Source: Anaerocolumna jejuensis DSM 15929
Lineage (GTDB): Bacteria > Bacillota > Clostridia > Lachnospirales > Lachnospiraceae
Length of the DNA stretch: 64,000 nt
Direction: 5' to 3'
NCBI RefSeq assembly: GCF_900142215.1
Contig: NZ_FRAC01000010.1
Coordinates: 124,001-188,000 of the forward strand
This document shows positions 1-8,609 of this stretch, piece by piece. How positions within the stretch are numbered: position 1 is the first letter of the stretch; each line of letters starts with the position of its first letter. Both the position numbers and the translations under genes were made by a program. Under the pieces are notes generated by a model, which had not been told where the DNA came from, did not search any database, and saw only the letters and a program-made list of their open reading frames with translations.

Positions 1-1
1 A

Positions 2-1273
2 TCCTCACAAACTCCCGACACACCCAGTGAAGGTCTTGATTTAAATTACGGCCCTTATGTAAGATGGGATGCCTATAGTGCTGTAGGATATCCGGAAATA
101 AAAACTCTTGAAGATCTGCTTCCGGTACTTCAGAAGATGCAGCAGACAGTTACTACCAGTGACACAGGAAAGAAAACCTATGCTTTCTCTTTCTTTAAGG
201 ACTGGGATGGCAATATGATGAATAATGCAAAACAGCCTACCTGCCTTTACGGTTATGATGAATTGGGATTTGTACTTGCAAAAGCTGACGGCTCCGATTA
301 CCAAAGCATCATTGACAGCGATTCCATGTATACCCGCGTTTTAAAGCTTTACTTTGATGCAAATCAGATGGGATTGGTAGATCCGGAATCAACTACTCAG
401 AATTATGATACTTTATACAATAAATATAAAGACGGACAGGTACTATATTCTCCATGGCCCTGGTTAGGAAAAGGAGCTTACAATACCAATGAACATAAAG
501 CTGATGGAAAAGGATTTATGATAGCTCCTATTGATGATATGAAGGTATTCTCCTATGGCTGCCAGTCTACCGGAAATCCGAAGTTTACAGTATCTATCGG
601 CAGCAAGGCGGAAGACCCTCAAAGACTTGCAGATTTCATTGATTGGTTGTTCTCACCGGAAGGTATCTGCATGTCATCTTCCCAGACTTCCGGTTCCAGT
701 GGTCCGAAAGACTTGACCTGGGAATTAAAGGATGGAAAACCTGTATTAACAGATTTTGGTAAGACAGCTTTAGTAAATGGTGATGCAACAATGCCTGACT
801 CCTGGGGCGGCGGTTCCTGGAAAGACGGTATTTCCCAGTTGAACTTCCAGGCAGTTAATCTTCTGGATATAAACCCTGAAACAGGAAGTGCTTATACTCA
901 TACCGTGTGGGATTCTTTCCTTGAGATGAACAAGACAAAACTGGATACTGACTGGCAGGATAAGATGAAGGCTAAGACTACTCTTGAATATTTACAGAAT
1001 AATGACAAGATTTTAGTTGCACCGGGCAGCGGTTATTCAACACCTCTGGAAACTTCCGACATTACTACCTTAAGAAATCAGTGTAAAGCTGCTATCGTTC
1101 AGTATTCCTGGCAGATGATCTTTGCAAAAGACAAAGCAAAGTTTGACAGCTTATTGAAGGAAATGCAGGACACAGTTGACGGTCTTGGCTATGCGGAAGT
1201 ATTAAAGCTTGATATGAAGAATGCAAAAGATCAGGATGCAGCAAGAAAAGCAGCATTAGCAGCAAGTAAATAA
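2..1273 (+). CDS. Carbohydrate ABC transporter solute-binding protein, C-terminal part
   Basis: The reading frame is already open at base 2 and runs to TAA at 1271-1273, so about 423 C-terminal residues are visible and the lipoprotein signal lies outside the window. The sequence (GPYVRWDAY near the start, then PWPWLGKGAY and the segment FIDWLFSPEG) resembles the large extracellular solute-binding proteins of Firmicutes carbohydrate importers, as does the complete protein at 60222. Such proteins are membrane-anchored outside the cell and pass oligosaccharides to two LplB/LplC-type permeases. It lies directly upstream of a beta-galactosidase and an alpha-fucosidase on the same strand, which suggests galactose- and fucose-containing glycans as ligands. 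The ligand is inferred from context only. Confidence 0.85.
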   Translation, partial: SSQTPDTPSEGLDLNYGPYVRWDAYSAVGYPEIKTLEDLLPVLQKMQQTVTTSDTGKKTYAFSFFKDWDGNMMNNAKQPTCLYGYDELGFVLAKADGSDYQSIIDSDSMYTRVLKLYFDANQMGLVDPESTTQNYDTLYNKYKDGQVLYSPWPWLGKGAYNTNEHKADGKGFMIAPIDDMKVFSYGCQSTGNPKFTVSIGSKAEDPQRLADFIDWLFSPEGICMSSSQTSGSSGPKDLTWELKDGKPVLTDFGKTALVNGDATMPDSWGGGSWKDGISQLNFQAVNLLDINPETGSAYTHTVWDSFLEMNKTKLDTDWQDKMKAKTTLEYLQNNDKILVAPGSGYSTPLETSDITTLRNQCKAAIVQYSWQMIFAKDKAKFDSLLKEMQDTVDGLGYAEVLKLDMKNAKDQDAARKAALAASK

Positions 1274-1330
1274 TTTATTATAATTTATTTAATAAACAAT
1301 ATATGATATAATAATATATGGAATTAGAAA

Positions 1331-1362
1331 ATGACAGCAGCAGGGGTTCCTGCTGTTGTCAT
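1331..1362 (+). terminator. Intercistronic hairpin after the solute-binding gene
   Basis: A 14-base stem (ATGACAGCAGCAGG with CCTGCTGTTGTCAT, one G-U pair) closes a 4-base loop and is followed by an A/T-rich tract with no long T run. It sits between the binding-protein gene and the GH42 gene. Such hairpins often stabilise the abundant binding-protein mRNA or partly terminate transcription. A comparable hairpin follows the other binding-protein gene at 61981. Confidence 0.6.
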
Positions 1363-1398
1363 ATTATTATACAAAAGGTGAGAAAGGATTAAAGCGTC

Positions 1399-3423
1399 AT
1401 GACTTATAGTAATAAAGTATCAAAGATTGTATACGGCGGCGACTATAACCCGGAACAATGGAGCGAGGATATATGGGAAGAGGATATGAGAATGTTCAAA
1501 CTGGCCCATATTGACATAGTAACGCTAAATGTATTTAGCTGGGCCAGCCTTCAGCCTGATGAAAACACCTATGATTTTACGAAGCTTGATAAAATCATGG
1601 ACCTGGTAAGAGAAAATGGGCTGAAGGTATGCCTGGCAACATCAACGGGAGCCCATCCTGCCTGGATGGCGAAAAAGTATCCCGATATCTTAAGGACAGA
1701 GATAAACGGCTTAAAACGAAAGTTCGGTGGAAGGCATAATTCCTGTCCCAACAGTCCTGCCTACCATAAATATTCCGTACGTCTGGCTGAAAAATTAGCG
1801 GACCGCTACAAGAGCTATGACAATATCGTTGCCTGGCATATCTCCAATGAATTCGGCGGGGAATGTTACTGTGAAAACTGTGAAAGGGCATTCCGGGTCT
1901 GGTTAAAGGATAAATACAAAACAATAGAAGAATTGAACCGGGTATGGAATACGGCTTTTTGGGGACATACCTTTTATGATTGGGATGAAATCGTACTGCC
2001 CAACCTGCTGTCAGAGCACTTTGCTCCTGAGCGTACCATGTTTCAGGGAATATCGCTGGATTATAAGAGATTTAATTCCGACAGCATGTTAAATTGCTTT
2101 CAGGAAGAATATGATACCATTAAAAAAATTACACCGGATATCCCGATTACTACCAATCTTATGGGCTTTTATCCTGTTCTGGATTACCAGAAGTGGGCAA
2201 ACCATATGGACTTTGCTTCCTGGGACAGCTATCCCTCAAATGGTGATTCCATGGCTAAGATGGCAATGAGCCACGATTTAATAAGAGGAATAAAAAAGGG
2301 AGAGCCCTTTGTTTTAATGGAACAGACCCCAAGCGTTACAAACTGGCAGCCATATAATGCCTTAAAGCGGCCGGGAGTTATGCGTCTTTGGAGCTATCAG
2401 GCTGTTGCTCACGGAGCGGATGCCATTATGTTCTTTCAGATGCGCAGGAGTATCGGTGCCTGTGAAAAATTCCATGGTGCGGTCATAGACCATGCAGGGC
2501 ATGAGAATACCAGGGTATTCAGGGAATTGGAGGCTCTCGGTGCAGAGCTTGAGAAAATCGGCAATATGACCCTTGGTGCTAAGACCGATGCGAAGGCTGC
2601 CCTGGTTTTTGACTGGGATAACTGGTGGGCGGTTCAGCTATCTGCCGGTCCCAGCTGTGAGCTGCAATATTATGAGGAAGTGCTTGCCTATTATACGGCG
2701 CTCCACTCCAATCATATACCAGTCGATATCATCGGGACCGAGAATGACCTGTCAGGCTACCAGATTGTCATTGCCCCGGTGTTATATATGACCAAAGGAA
2801 ATTATGATGAAAAGATACGTCAATTTGTGAAGGAGGGAGGAACCTTTGTTACTACCTTCCTCAGCGGTATTACTGAAGAACATGATCTGGTCATTACAGG
2901 AGGATATCCCGGACCCTTAAGGGATATTATGGGGATATGGGTAGAAGAAACAGATGCTCTTCCGAAAGGCAGTGAAAATACTTTCTCCTATAAGGGTATC
3001 AAGTATCCGGCTAAGCTTTTATGTGATATTATGCACCTGGAAGGTGCCAGGGCCTTAAGCAGTTATGAGACGGAATTTTACGCAGGCACCCCTGTTATCG
3101 TAAAGAATGAGTTTGGAAAAGGAAGCAGCTATTATATTGGCACCAGCTCAAACGGAGAATTCTATGAAGAATTTATAAAAGATATCTGTATGGAAAAAGG
3201 AGTAAGACCGGTATGTGTTACTCCAAAGGAAGTGGAAGCCACAGAACGTAAGAATGAAAGCGGAACTTACTTATTCTATTTAAATCATGGCGAGAAAGAA
3301 AACAAAGTGGTTCTGGAAAAGGACTATCAGGATATCCTGACAGATACCTTTTACCATAAGAATGAGGAGTTAAGTTTAAAGGCCAGGGACGTTATGATAT
3401 TAAAGGAGGCTGCCGATGCCTGA
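1399..3423 (+). CDS. GH42 beta-galactosidase
   Basis: A 674-residue protein with the length and fold order of glycoside hydrolase family 42: an N-terminal TIM barrel (about residues 1-390), a trimerisation domain (about 400-610) and a short C-terminal beta domain. It starts with the family motif YGGDYNPEQW. The likely acid/base is E151 in WHISNEFGG and the likely nucleophile is E308 in VLMEQTPS. A cysteine group around CYCENC (156-161) matches the zinc site of many GH42 enzymes. There is no signal peptide, so it probably acts in the cytoplasm on imported galactosides. ATG at 1399 follows GTGAGAAAGG. The stop overlaps the start of the fucosidase gene by 8 bases, so the two are translationally coupled. 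Confidence 0.93.
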   Translation: MTYSNKVSKIVYGGDYNPEQWSEDIWEEDMRMFKLAHIDIVTLNVFSWASLQPDENTYDFTKLDKIMDLVRENGLKVCLATSTGAHPAWMAKKYPDILRTEINGLKRKFGGRHNSCPNSPAYHKYSVRLAEKLADRYKSYDNIVAWHISNEFGGECYCENCERAFRVWLKDKYKTIEELNRVWNTAFWGHTFYDWDEIVLPNLLSEHFAPERTMFQGISLDYKRFNSDSMLNCFQEEYDTIKKITPDIPITTNLMGFYPVLDYQKWANHMDFASWDSYPSNGDSMAKMAMSHDLIRGIKKGEPFVLMEQTPSVTNWQPYNALKRPGVMRLWSYQAVAHGADAIMFFQMRRSIGACEKFHGAVIDHAGHENTRVFRELEALGAELEKIGNMTLGAKTDAKAALVFDWDNWWAVQLSAGPSCELQYYEEVLAYYTALHSNHIPVDIIGTENDLSGYQIVIAPVLYMTKGNYDEKIRQFVKEGGTFVTTFLSGITEEHDLVITGGYPGPLRDIMGIWVEETDALPKGSENTFSYKGIKYPAKLLCDIMHLEGARALSSYETEFYAGTPVIVKNEFGKGSSYYIGTSSNGEFYEEFIKDICMEKGVRPVCVTPKEVEATERKNESGTYLFYLNHGEKENKVVLEKDYQDILTDTFYHKNEELSLKARDVMILKEAADA

Positions 3424-4915
3424 AGTGAAGATAATGGATGATCAGGAAGTAAAGGATTATTTGGAGAACATAGAAGCTGTTATAAAGAAGGGCCCTTACC
3501 TGGACTCATGGGACTCCCTGCAGCAGTTTAAGACACCGGAATGGTTCCTTGGCAGCAAGTTTGGAATCTTTCTGCATTGGGGATTATATAGTATTCCTGC
3601 TTTTAATAATGAGTGGTATCCCAGAAATATGTACATTCAGGGGACGGAGGAATTTGAGCATCATATAAAAACCTTCGGGCCCCAGAAGGAGTTTGGGTAT
3701 AAGGATTTCATCCCTCTGTTTCAGGCAGAATCTTTTAATCCAAAGGAATGGGCGGAAATAATAAAAGAGGCAGGAGCAAAATATGTCTTTCCGGTTGCCG
3801 AGCACCACGACGGATTTCAGATGTATAAAAGCCGTATATCCCACTTCAATGCCTATGAAATGGGGCCGAAGAGAGATCTTCTGGGGGAATTGAAGGAAGC
3901 CTTTGAGGAGTCAGGGATACACTTTTGCACTTCTTCCCACAGAGCTGAACACTGGTTCTTTCTGGGCCACGGTAAGGAATTTGACAGCGATATTAAGGAA
4001 CCTTTAGTCAGAGGGGACTTTTATTGGCCCTCCAGGGAAGAGGGAAATCACCAGGACCTTACCAGTAAACCCTATCCGACAACGGAGTATTTGGAAGACT
4101 GGCTTATCAGGACCTGTGAGATTATTGATGAATACAAGCCTAAGATTCTTTACTTTGACTGGTGGATACAGCATGAAGCTTTTAAGCCCTATCTGAAAAA
4201 AGTGGCGGCATATTACTACAACAGAGGAGCAGAATGGGGAGAAAAGGTTGCTATTTGCTATAAACATGATGCGTTTATGTTTGGTACCGGAATACTGGAA
4301 GTAGAAAGAGGAAAGTTTGCGGATGTAAAACCTTATCCCTGGCAGACGGATACTGCCATTGCAAAAAATTCCTGGTGCTATACAGACACCCTGGAGTATA
4401 AAACAGCAAAAGATATTATTTTAAATTTGGTCGATATCATCAGTAAGAACGGTAATATGCTCTTAAATGTCGGACCGAAGGCAGACGGCACCTTTGCAGA
4501 GGAAGATATCAGAATCTTAAAGGAAATCGGTTCGTGGCTTAAGATTAACGGAGAAGCAGTCTATGACAGCAAGGTCTTTCGGAAAGCAGGAGAAGGTCCA
4601 ACCAAAGAAACAGAAGGACAGTTTACGGATAACCAGGCAAAAGAATATACCGCTGAGGATATACGCTTTACCGTTAACAAGGACAGTATTTATGCTTTCG
4701 TATTAAATTACCCGGAGAACGGAGAGGTTACCATTAGATCCCTGGCGGAATCCAAGGACCAGAATGTTCCGGAATTCCATGGCATGATTGAAAAAGTATC
4801 CGTCCTTGGAAGTGATGAAGTGCCGGAATGGAAGGTTGACTATGAAGGGCTGCATTTAAAGACAAATACAGTTCACAGCCCTAATCCGGTGGTGGTAAAA
4901 ATACAGGTGAAATAG
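3416..4915 (+). CDS. GH29 alpha-L-fucosidase
   Basis: A 499-residue protein of glycoside hydrolase family 29. The N-terminal motif FGIFLHWGLYSIPA, the AEHHDGF block and D248 in ILYFDWW, the expected retaining nucleophile, are all present. A barrel of about 400 residues is followed by a small C-terminal beta domain. No signal peptide is seen, so it is probably cytoplasmic. It removes terminal alpha-L-fucose from imported oligosaccharides. Its ATG lies within the last codons of the GH42 gene (8-base overlap, different frame), and the ribosome binding site AAGGAGG is inside the upstream gene. Together with GH42 it suggests a fucosylated galactoside such as milk, mucin or xyloglucan fragments. 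The exact linkage cannot be read from sequence. Confidence 0.92.
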   Translation: MPEVKIMDDQEVKDYLENIEAVIKKGPYLDSWDSLQQFKTPEWFLGSKFGIFLHWGLYSIPAFNNEWYPRNMYIQGTEEFEHHIKTFGPQKEFGYKDFIPLFQAESFNPKEWAEIIKEAGAKYVFPVAEHHDGFQMYKSRISHFNAYEMGPKRDLLGELKEAFEESGIHFCTSSHRAEHWFFLGHGKEFDSDIKEPLVRGDFYWPSREEGNHQDLTSKPYPTTEYLEDWLIRTCEIIDEYKPKILYFDWWIQHEAFKPYLKKVAAYYYNRGAEWGEKVAICYKHDAFMFGTGILEVERGKFADVKPYPWQTDTAIAKNSWCYTDTLEYKTAKDIILNLVDIISKNGNMLLNVGPKADGTFAEEDIRILKEIGSWLKINGEAVYDSKVFRKAGEGPTKETEGQFTDNQAKEYTAEDIRFTVNKDSIYAFVLNYPENGEVTIRSLAESKDQNVPEFHGMIEKVSVLGSDEVPEWKVDYEGLHLKTNTVHSPNPVVVKIQVK

Positions 4916-4918
4916 AAT

Positions 4919-6457
4919 TTAATTCTGTTTTTTGCGGTATTCTGCAGGACTTACACCTACTATTTTTTTGAACTTCTTATGGAAATAGTCTACATTTTTA
5001 TAGCCGACCTGCTCTGCAATCTCATAGACCTTTAATTTATCCTCCATGAGCAGCTTGCAGGATTTTTCAATACGTACCTTATCCAGGTAGCAATTAAAGC
5101 TTTCCCCTGTTTTTTTGGTGAAGATTTTTCCAAGATAGGAGCTGTTGTAGCCGAATAAGGGAGCAATAACTTCCAGCTTTAAGTTCTCTCTGTAATTATG
5201 GTTAATGTAGTGGAGGATGTCATTTAAAACACCTTCACTGGAGGAATTTCCAATGGCCTTCATAAAAATTTCAAACTGCTCGGAGAAGAACAAAATTATC
5301 TCGTATAAATAATACTTGCTCTCAATCAGGTTGATGACTGCGGAATTGGAGGGAAAGGGGATATCCACCGTATTATAAACATGGGAGATAATCTGCTTCA
5401 CCTGAAGATAAATGTCCGCTAAAAAGTATTTTATATCCATGATATTATCGTTGGAATAATAAAGCTTTTTCTCCAGTTCCTTTAAGGCTTCCGCCATTTT
5501 TCTGCGGTTAAAGGACTGGATGTAATCCGTAAACAGCTGGTAATAGAATTTACACTCCTCTGAATTAACAGAGTAGGTAAATTCTTTATTATCAGGCAAG
5601 TCCTCATAACTCAAAAAGTGCTGATTCTGCTCGCAGAAAAAACGGCGGTTCAGCAGATTGCAGGCATCCTCATAAGAAGAGTGCACATTTTCCAAACTAT
5701 AAACTTTTTTCCCATATGTAAGAAAGAGGGAATCCAGAGGAGAGTATTTCTGAGGGCCCTTGTCATAGTGGCGAAGGAATAACTTAAAGTGCTCGATGGC
5801 GAACTCTCCTTTTAATAAGATAATATCCCTTTCCTGAAAATGGATATTATCAAAGGAATTATTATCCTTATTGGTAACACGTAAAAGTTCTGCAAAGCTC
5901 CATATGGCATGAAAGTCATCCTGCTTATATTTCTCATAGACCACTACCTGATAGACAGGGGCATTCAAATGAAAATCTGCGGGATTAAAGCTTAAAAAAT
6001 CCGCATTATCGGTCAAAAGGTCCTGAATAATAGTATCCCTTGCCTTTTCCCTGTAATGGAGCATCGTATTTGTATTTTTTCTTTCTTTTCTTAAATCATC
6101 CCTTACGGAAATAACCGCATTGGTAAGCTCATCCTCATCGATAGGCTTGGTCAGATAGTAATCAACACCATAGCGCATGGCTGTCTGGGCATACTTAAAA
6201 TCCGATACACCGCTGATGATAATAAACTTACCGGCAAACTGTTTTTCGCGGGCAAGCTTTACAATTTCTATACCGGTCAATTTGGGCATACGGATATCCA
6301 GTAAGATTAAGTCAGGCTGCAATTTCAGAATTTTATTTAACGCTTCCTCTCCGTTCTGGGCTTCACCGCAGATGGTAAAGCCTAACCCCTTCCAGTCAAC
6401 GATCATTTTTAAACCTTCTAAAACATAGGATTCGTCATCAGCTATAAAAACATTCAT
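4919..6457 (-). CDS. YesN-like response regulator with AraC DNA-binding domain
   Basis: A 512-residue regulator. Residues 1-125 form a receiver domain with acidic residues D7/D8, phospho-acceptor D54 in LLDIRMP and the conserved lysine in LTKPID. A poorly conserved middle region (about 130-400) is followed by two AraC-type helix-turn-helix units at the C-terminus (about 405-512), ending with GYKNVDYFHKKFKK. It converges on the fucosidase gene, only 3 bases from its stop, and lies 50 bases downstream of its partner kinase gene. Such regulators usually activate the neighbouring sugar transporter and hydrolase genes. The DNA site was not identified. Confidence 0.92.
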   Translation of the reverse strand: MNVFIADDESYVLEGLKMIVDWKGLGFTICGEAQNGEEALNKILKLQPDLILLDIRMPKLTGIEIVKLAREKQFAGKFIIISGVSDFKYAQTAMRYGVDYYLTKPIDEDELTNAVISVRDDLRKERKNTNTMLHYREKARDTIIQDLLTDNADFLSFNPADFHLNAPVYQVVVYEKYKQDDFHAIWSFAELLRVTNKDNNSFDNIHFQERDIILLKGEFAIEHFKLFLRHYDKGPQKYSPLDSLFLTYGKKVYSLENVHSSYEDACNLLNRRFFCEQNQHFLSYEDLPDNKEFTYSVNSEECKFYYQLFTDYIQSFNRRKMAEALKELEKKLYYSNDNIMDIKYFLADIYLQVKQIISHVYNTVDIPFPSNSAVINLIESKYYLYEIILFFSEQFEIFMKAIGNSSSEGVLNDILHYINHNYRENLKLEVIAPLFGYNSSYLGKIFTKKTGESFNCYLDKVRIEKSCKLLMEDKLKVYEIAEQVGYKNVDYFHKKFKKIVGVSPAEYRKKQN

Positions 6458-6507
6458 GTGATTATTTCCTTCCCTTCGATGCCATTTAAAATGTTATTTT
6501 TCACTTT

Positions 6508-8307
6508 TTATTCTTCCAGTATATTTTGCAAAGGCAGCTTAAGACTTACCAGAGTGCCTTCGTTTTTTTTGCTGTGTATTACCATTCCGTAAGAAGTTCC
6601 ATAACAAAGTTTAATCCTTTGATTAATATTATAAAAGCCGATATTTGAAGCTTCATTTTTTTTATTATATATGTTGTAATTTAATTCCTTCAACTCTTCT
6701 TCCGCCATTCCGATTCCGTTATCGGAGATATTAATTAACAGGAATTCCTTTTCTTTTTCCTGAATTTCAATGGTGATCTCACCCATTTCCTCCATATCTT
6801 TCAGACCGTGGATAAAGGCATTCTCTACAATGGGCTGGAGCAGCAGGGGCAGTATCTGATATTTATCCAGATCAAAGCCCTCCTGTACCTTCAAAGTATA
6901 ATGAATCCGGTCATTGAATCTGAGTTTTTGGATTGCTAAATAAATTTCAATATAATCCAGTTCTTTTTTTAAGGTTGTAGAGGAAGTTCCTGTATTTTCT
7001 AATACATAACGCATGGATTTGCCAAGGAGTTTAATGGCGGTAGCCACCTCCTTATTGCCGGAAGTAAATGCCATCATGCGGATACTTTCTAAGGTATTGT
7101 ACAAAAAATGGGGATTAATCTGGCTTGCCAGCATTTTAAACTCCATTTCCTGCTGCCGGTTGATAACTTTTTGTTCTGTCAGCTGGGATACATAAATTGC
7201 TGCCTCCTTTTCCTGAATTTTTTTTATCATAATCTTCAAATCAGAAAAGGTTTCGGAAATTTCATCATCCCCATGGAAGGAATCTATAATATTGTAATCT
7301 CCATTGCTGGCTTTATGCATTGCTCCTCTTAATATTTCTACTCTGGCACTGAAATACCTGGTATAGACAAAGAGTATGATGAAAGGAATGAGTATTACGG
7401 AAGCAATGATGATGATATAGGTTTCGGTGAGGCTTCTTAAATAGGGCATTGCCTGAAAGTTCAGACTGACAATATAAAGGATATCTTCTGACATGTAAGG
7501 CTTTAAAGTTGACACCGCACTCATAGTGTCTTTCTTCTGGTACTTGATTTTACCTGTATACTTATAATAACGTGAGGTACGGTCAAAAGAAAGATCAGGG
7601 TATTTTCCGGACAAATCCCTGCTGGTGCTGTAAAAAACAGGTTCCTCATTCAGCATAAGAATGGAGAACAAATCATTGTTTTCAATACGGTTCTTTAAAT
7701 AATTATTGCTCATGGTTATGGCCAGCACTGCATTACCTTTACCGGCAGCAATAGGAATTCTGCGGTATAAAGTCAATTCCCAATAATCGTTGTTATATTT
7801 ATCAGTCCTCTTAGCTGTTTTCCAAAAGATTCCGGGCTTTCTTTCCGCAGTCTTGTACCATTCTGTCTTACGGACTTTGGGATTGGCATAGCGGATATTA
7901 TTGTAATCGGTTAAGGTATCATTTGTAGTGTAAATGTATAAGGAATCAATGGAAGTATCATTTGAGATTAGGCTTGTAATCCGGGTGTATTTATCATAGG
8001 CGGCGCGGAATTCTCCCACATTTTCATATTTTGTCTGCAATAGCTTATATAATTGTTTATCATAGCTTATATCATCCGCTATTTTATAAAAATTGGTGGT
8101 GACATCGAACATAATGGACTTTACCCTTAAATTATCGGAGCTTGCCGCACTTTCATAATGGGTGTAAATTAAATGCCTTGCATTGAATAATAGAAAAAGG
8201 CATAAGAAAAAAACCGGAATCAAAAGGGTGGAGAAGTAGATAAAAAACAGCTGTTTTCGTACTTTAACCTTACTAAATGCCTGCAATAATCTGCTTTGGA
8301 TGCTCAT
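6508..8307 (-). CDS. YesM-like membrane sensor histidine kinase
   Basis: A 599-residue kinase. A transmembrane helix near residues 18-40 is followed by an extracellular sensor region, a second helix near 293-315, a HAMP-like linker and a cytoplasmic His_kinase/HATPase module. The phosphorylated residue is H400 in SQINPHFLYNTLE. The ATP-binding N box (PIVENAFIHGL) and G box (ISDNGIGM) are present. ATG at 8307 follows AAAGGACCTAAGCA. It is the first gene of a two-gene operon with the AraC-type regulator, behind the promoter at 8386-8415. It probably senses an extracellular sugar or the loaded binding protein. Confidence 0.92.
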   Translation of the reverse strand: MSIQSRLLQAFSKVKVRKQLFFIYFSTLLIPVFFLCLFLLFNARHLIYTHYESAASSDNLRVKSIMFDVTTNFYKIADDISYDKQLYKLLQTKYENVGEFRAAYDKYTRITSLISNDTSIDSLYIYTTNDTLTDYNNIRYANPKVRKTEWYKTAERKPGIFWKTAKRTDKYNNDYWELTLYRRIPIAAGKGNAVLAITMSNNYLKNRIENNDLFSILMLNEEPVFYSTSRDLSGKYPDLSFDRTSRYYKYTGKIKYQKKDTMSAVSTLKPYMSEDILYIVSLNFQAMPYLRSLTETYIIIIASVILIPFIILFVYTRYFSARVEILRGAMHKASNGDYNIIDSFHGDDEISETFSDLKIMIKKIQEKEAAIYVSQLTEQKVINRQQEMEFKMLASQINPHFLYNTLESIRMMAFTSGNKEVATAIKLLGKSMRYVLENTGTSSTTLKKELDYIEIYLAIQKLRFNDRIHYTLKVQEGFDLDKYQILPLLLQPIVENAFIHGLKDMEEMGEITIEIQEKEKEFLLINISDNGIGMAEEELKELNYNIYNKKNEASNIGFYNINQRIKLCYGTSYGMVIHSKKNEGTLVSLKLPLQNILEE

Positions 8308-8385
8308 TGCTTAGGTCCTTTCTATATATGGAAAATTATGGATTTGTTATAAAAATTAATTGAGATAATATTGTTTATTGATTAA

Positions 8386-8415
8386 ATTATACACATGAAA
8401 GGGACTGTGTGTCAA
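8386..8415 (-). promoter_or_regulatory. Sigma-A-type promoter of the kinase-regulator operon
   Basis: On the minus strand TTGACA (8410-8415) and TATAAT (8386-8391) are separated by 18 bases, about 80 bases upstream of the kinase start. The rest of 8308-8609 lies between divergent genes. I see no riboswitch or clear plus-strand sigma-A promoter in it. Confidence 0.7.
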
Positions 8416-8609
8416 TCAGACTTATGCAAATTTGCTAATGACCGGGGTCTGGTCTTATAGGATATGAATGACTGGATAGACGGTGGGTTTGATTAAAAAG
8501 AGTTATATTAATTATTGGAATTAGTCCTTTGACTGGAACATATATCTTGCAGCAGAATAAAATGAATGGAGAATATGTATACAGTGCAAGGTAATATACG
8601 GGAGAATTT

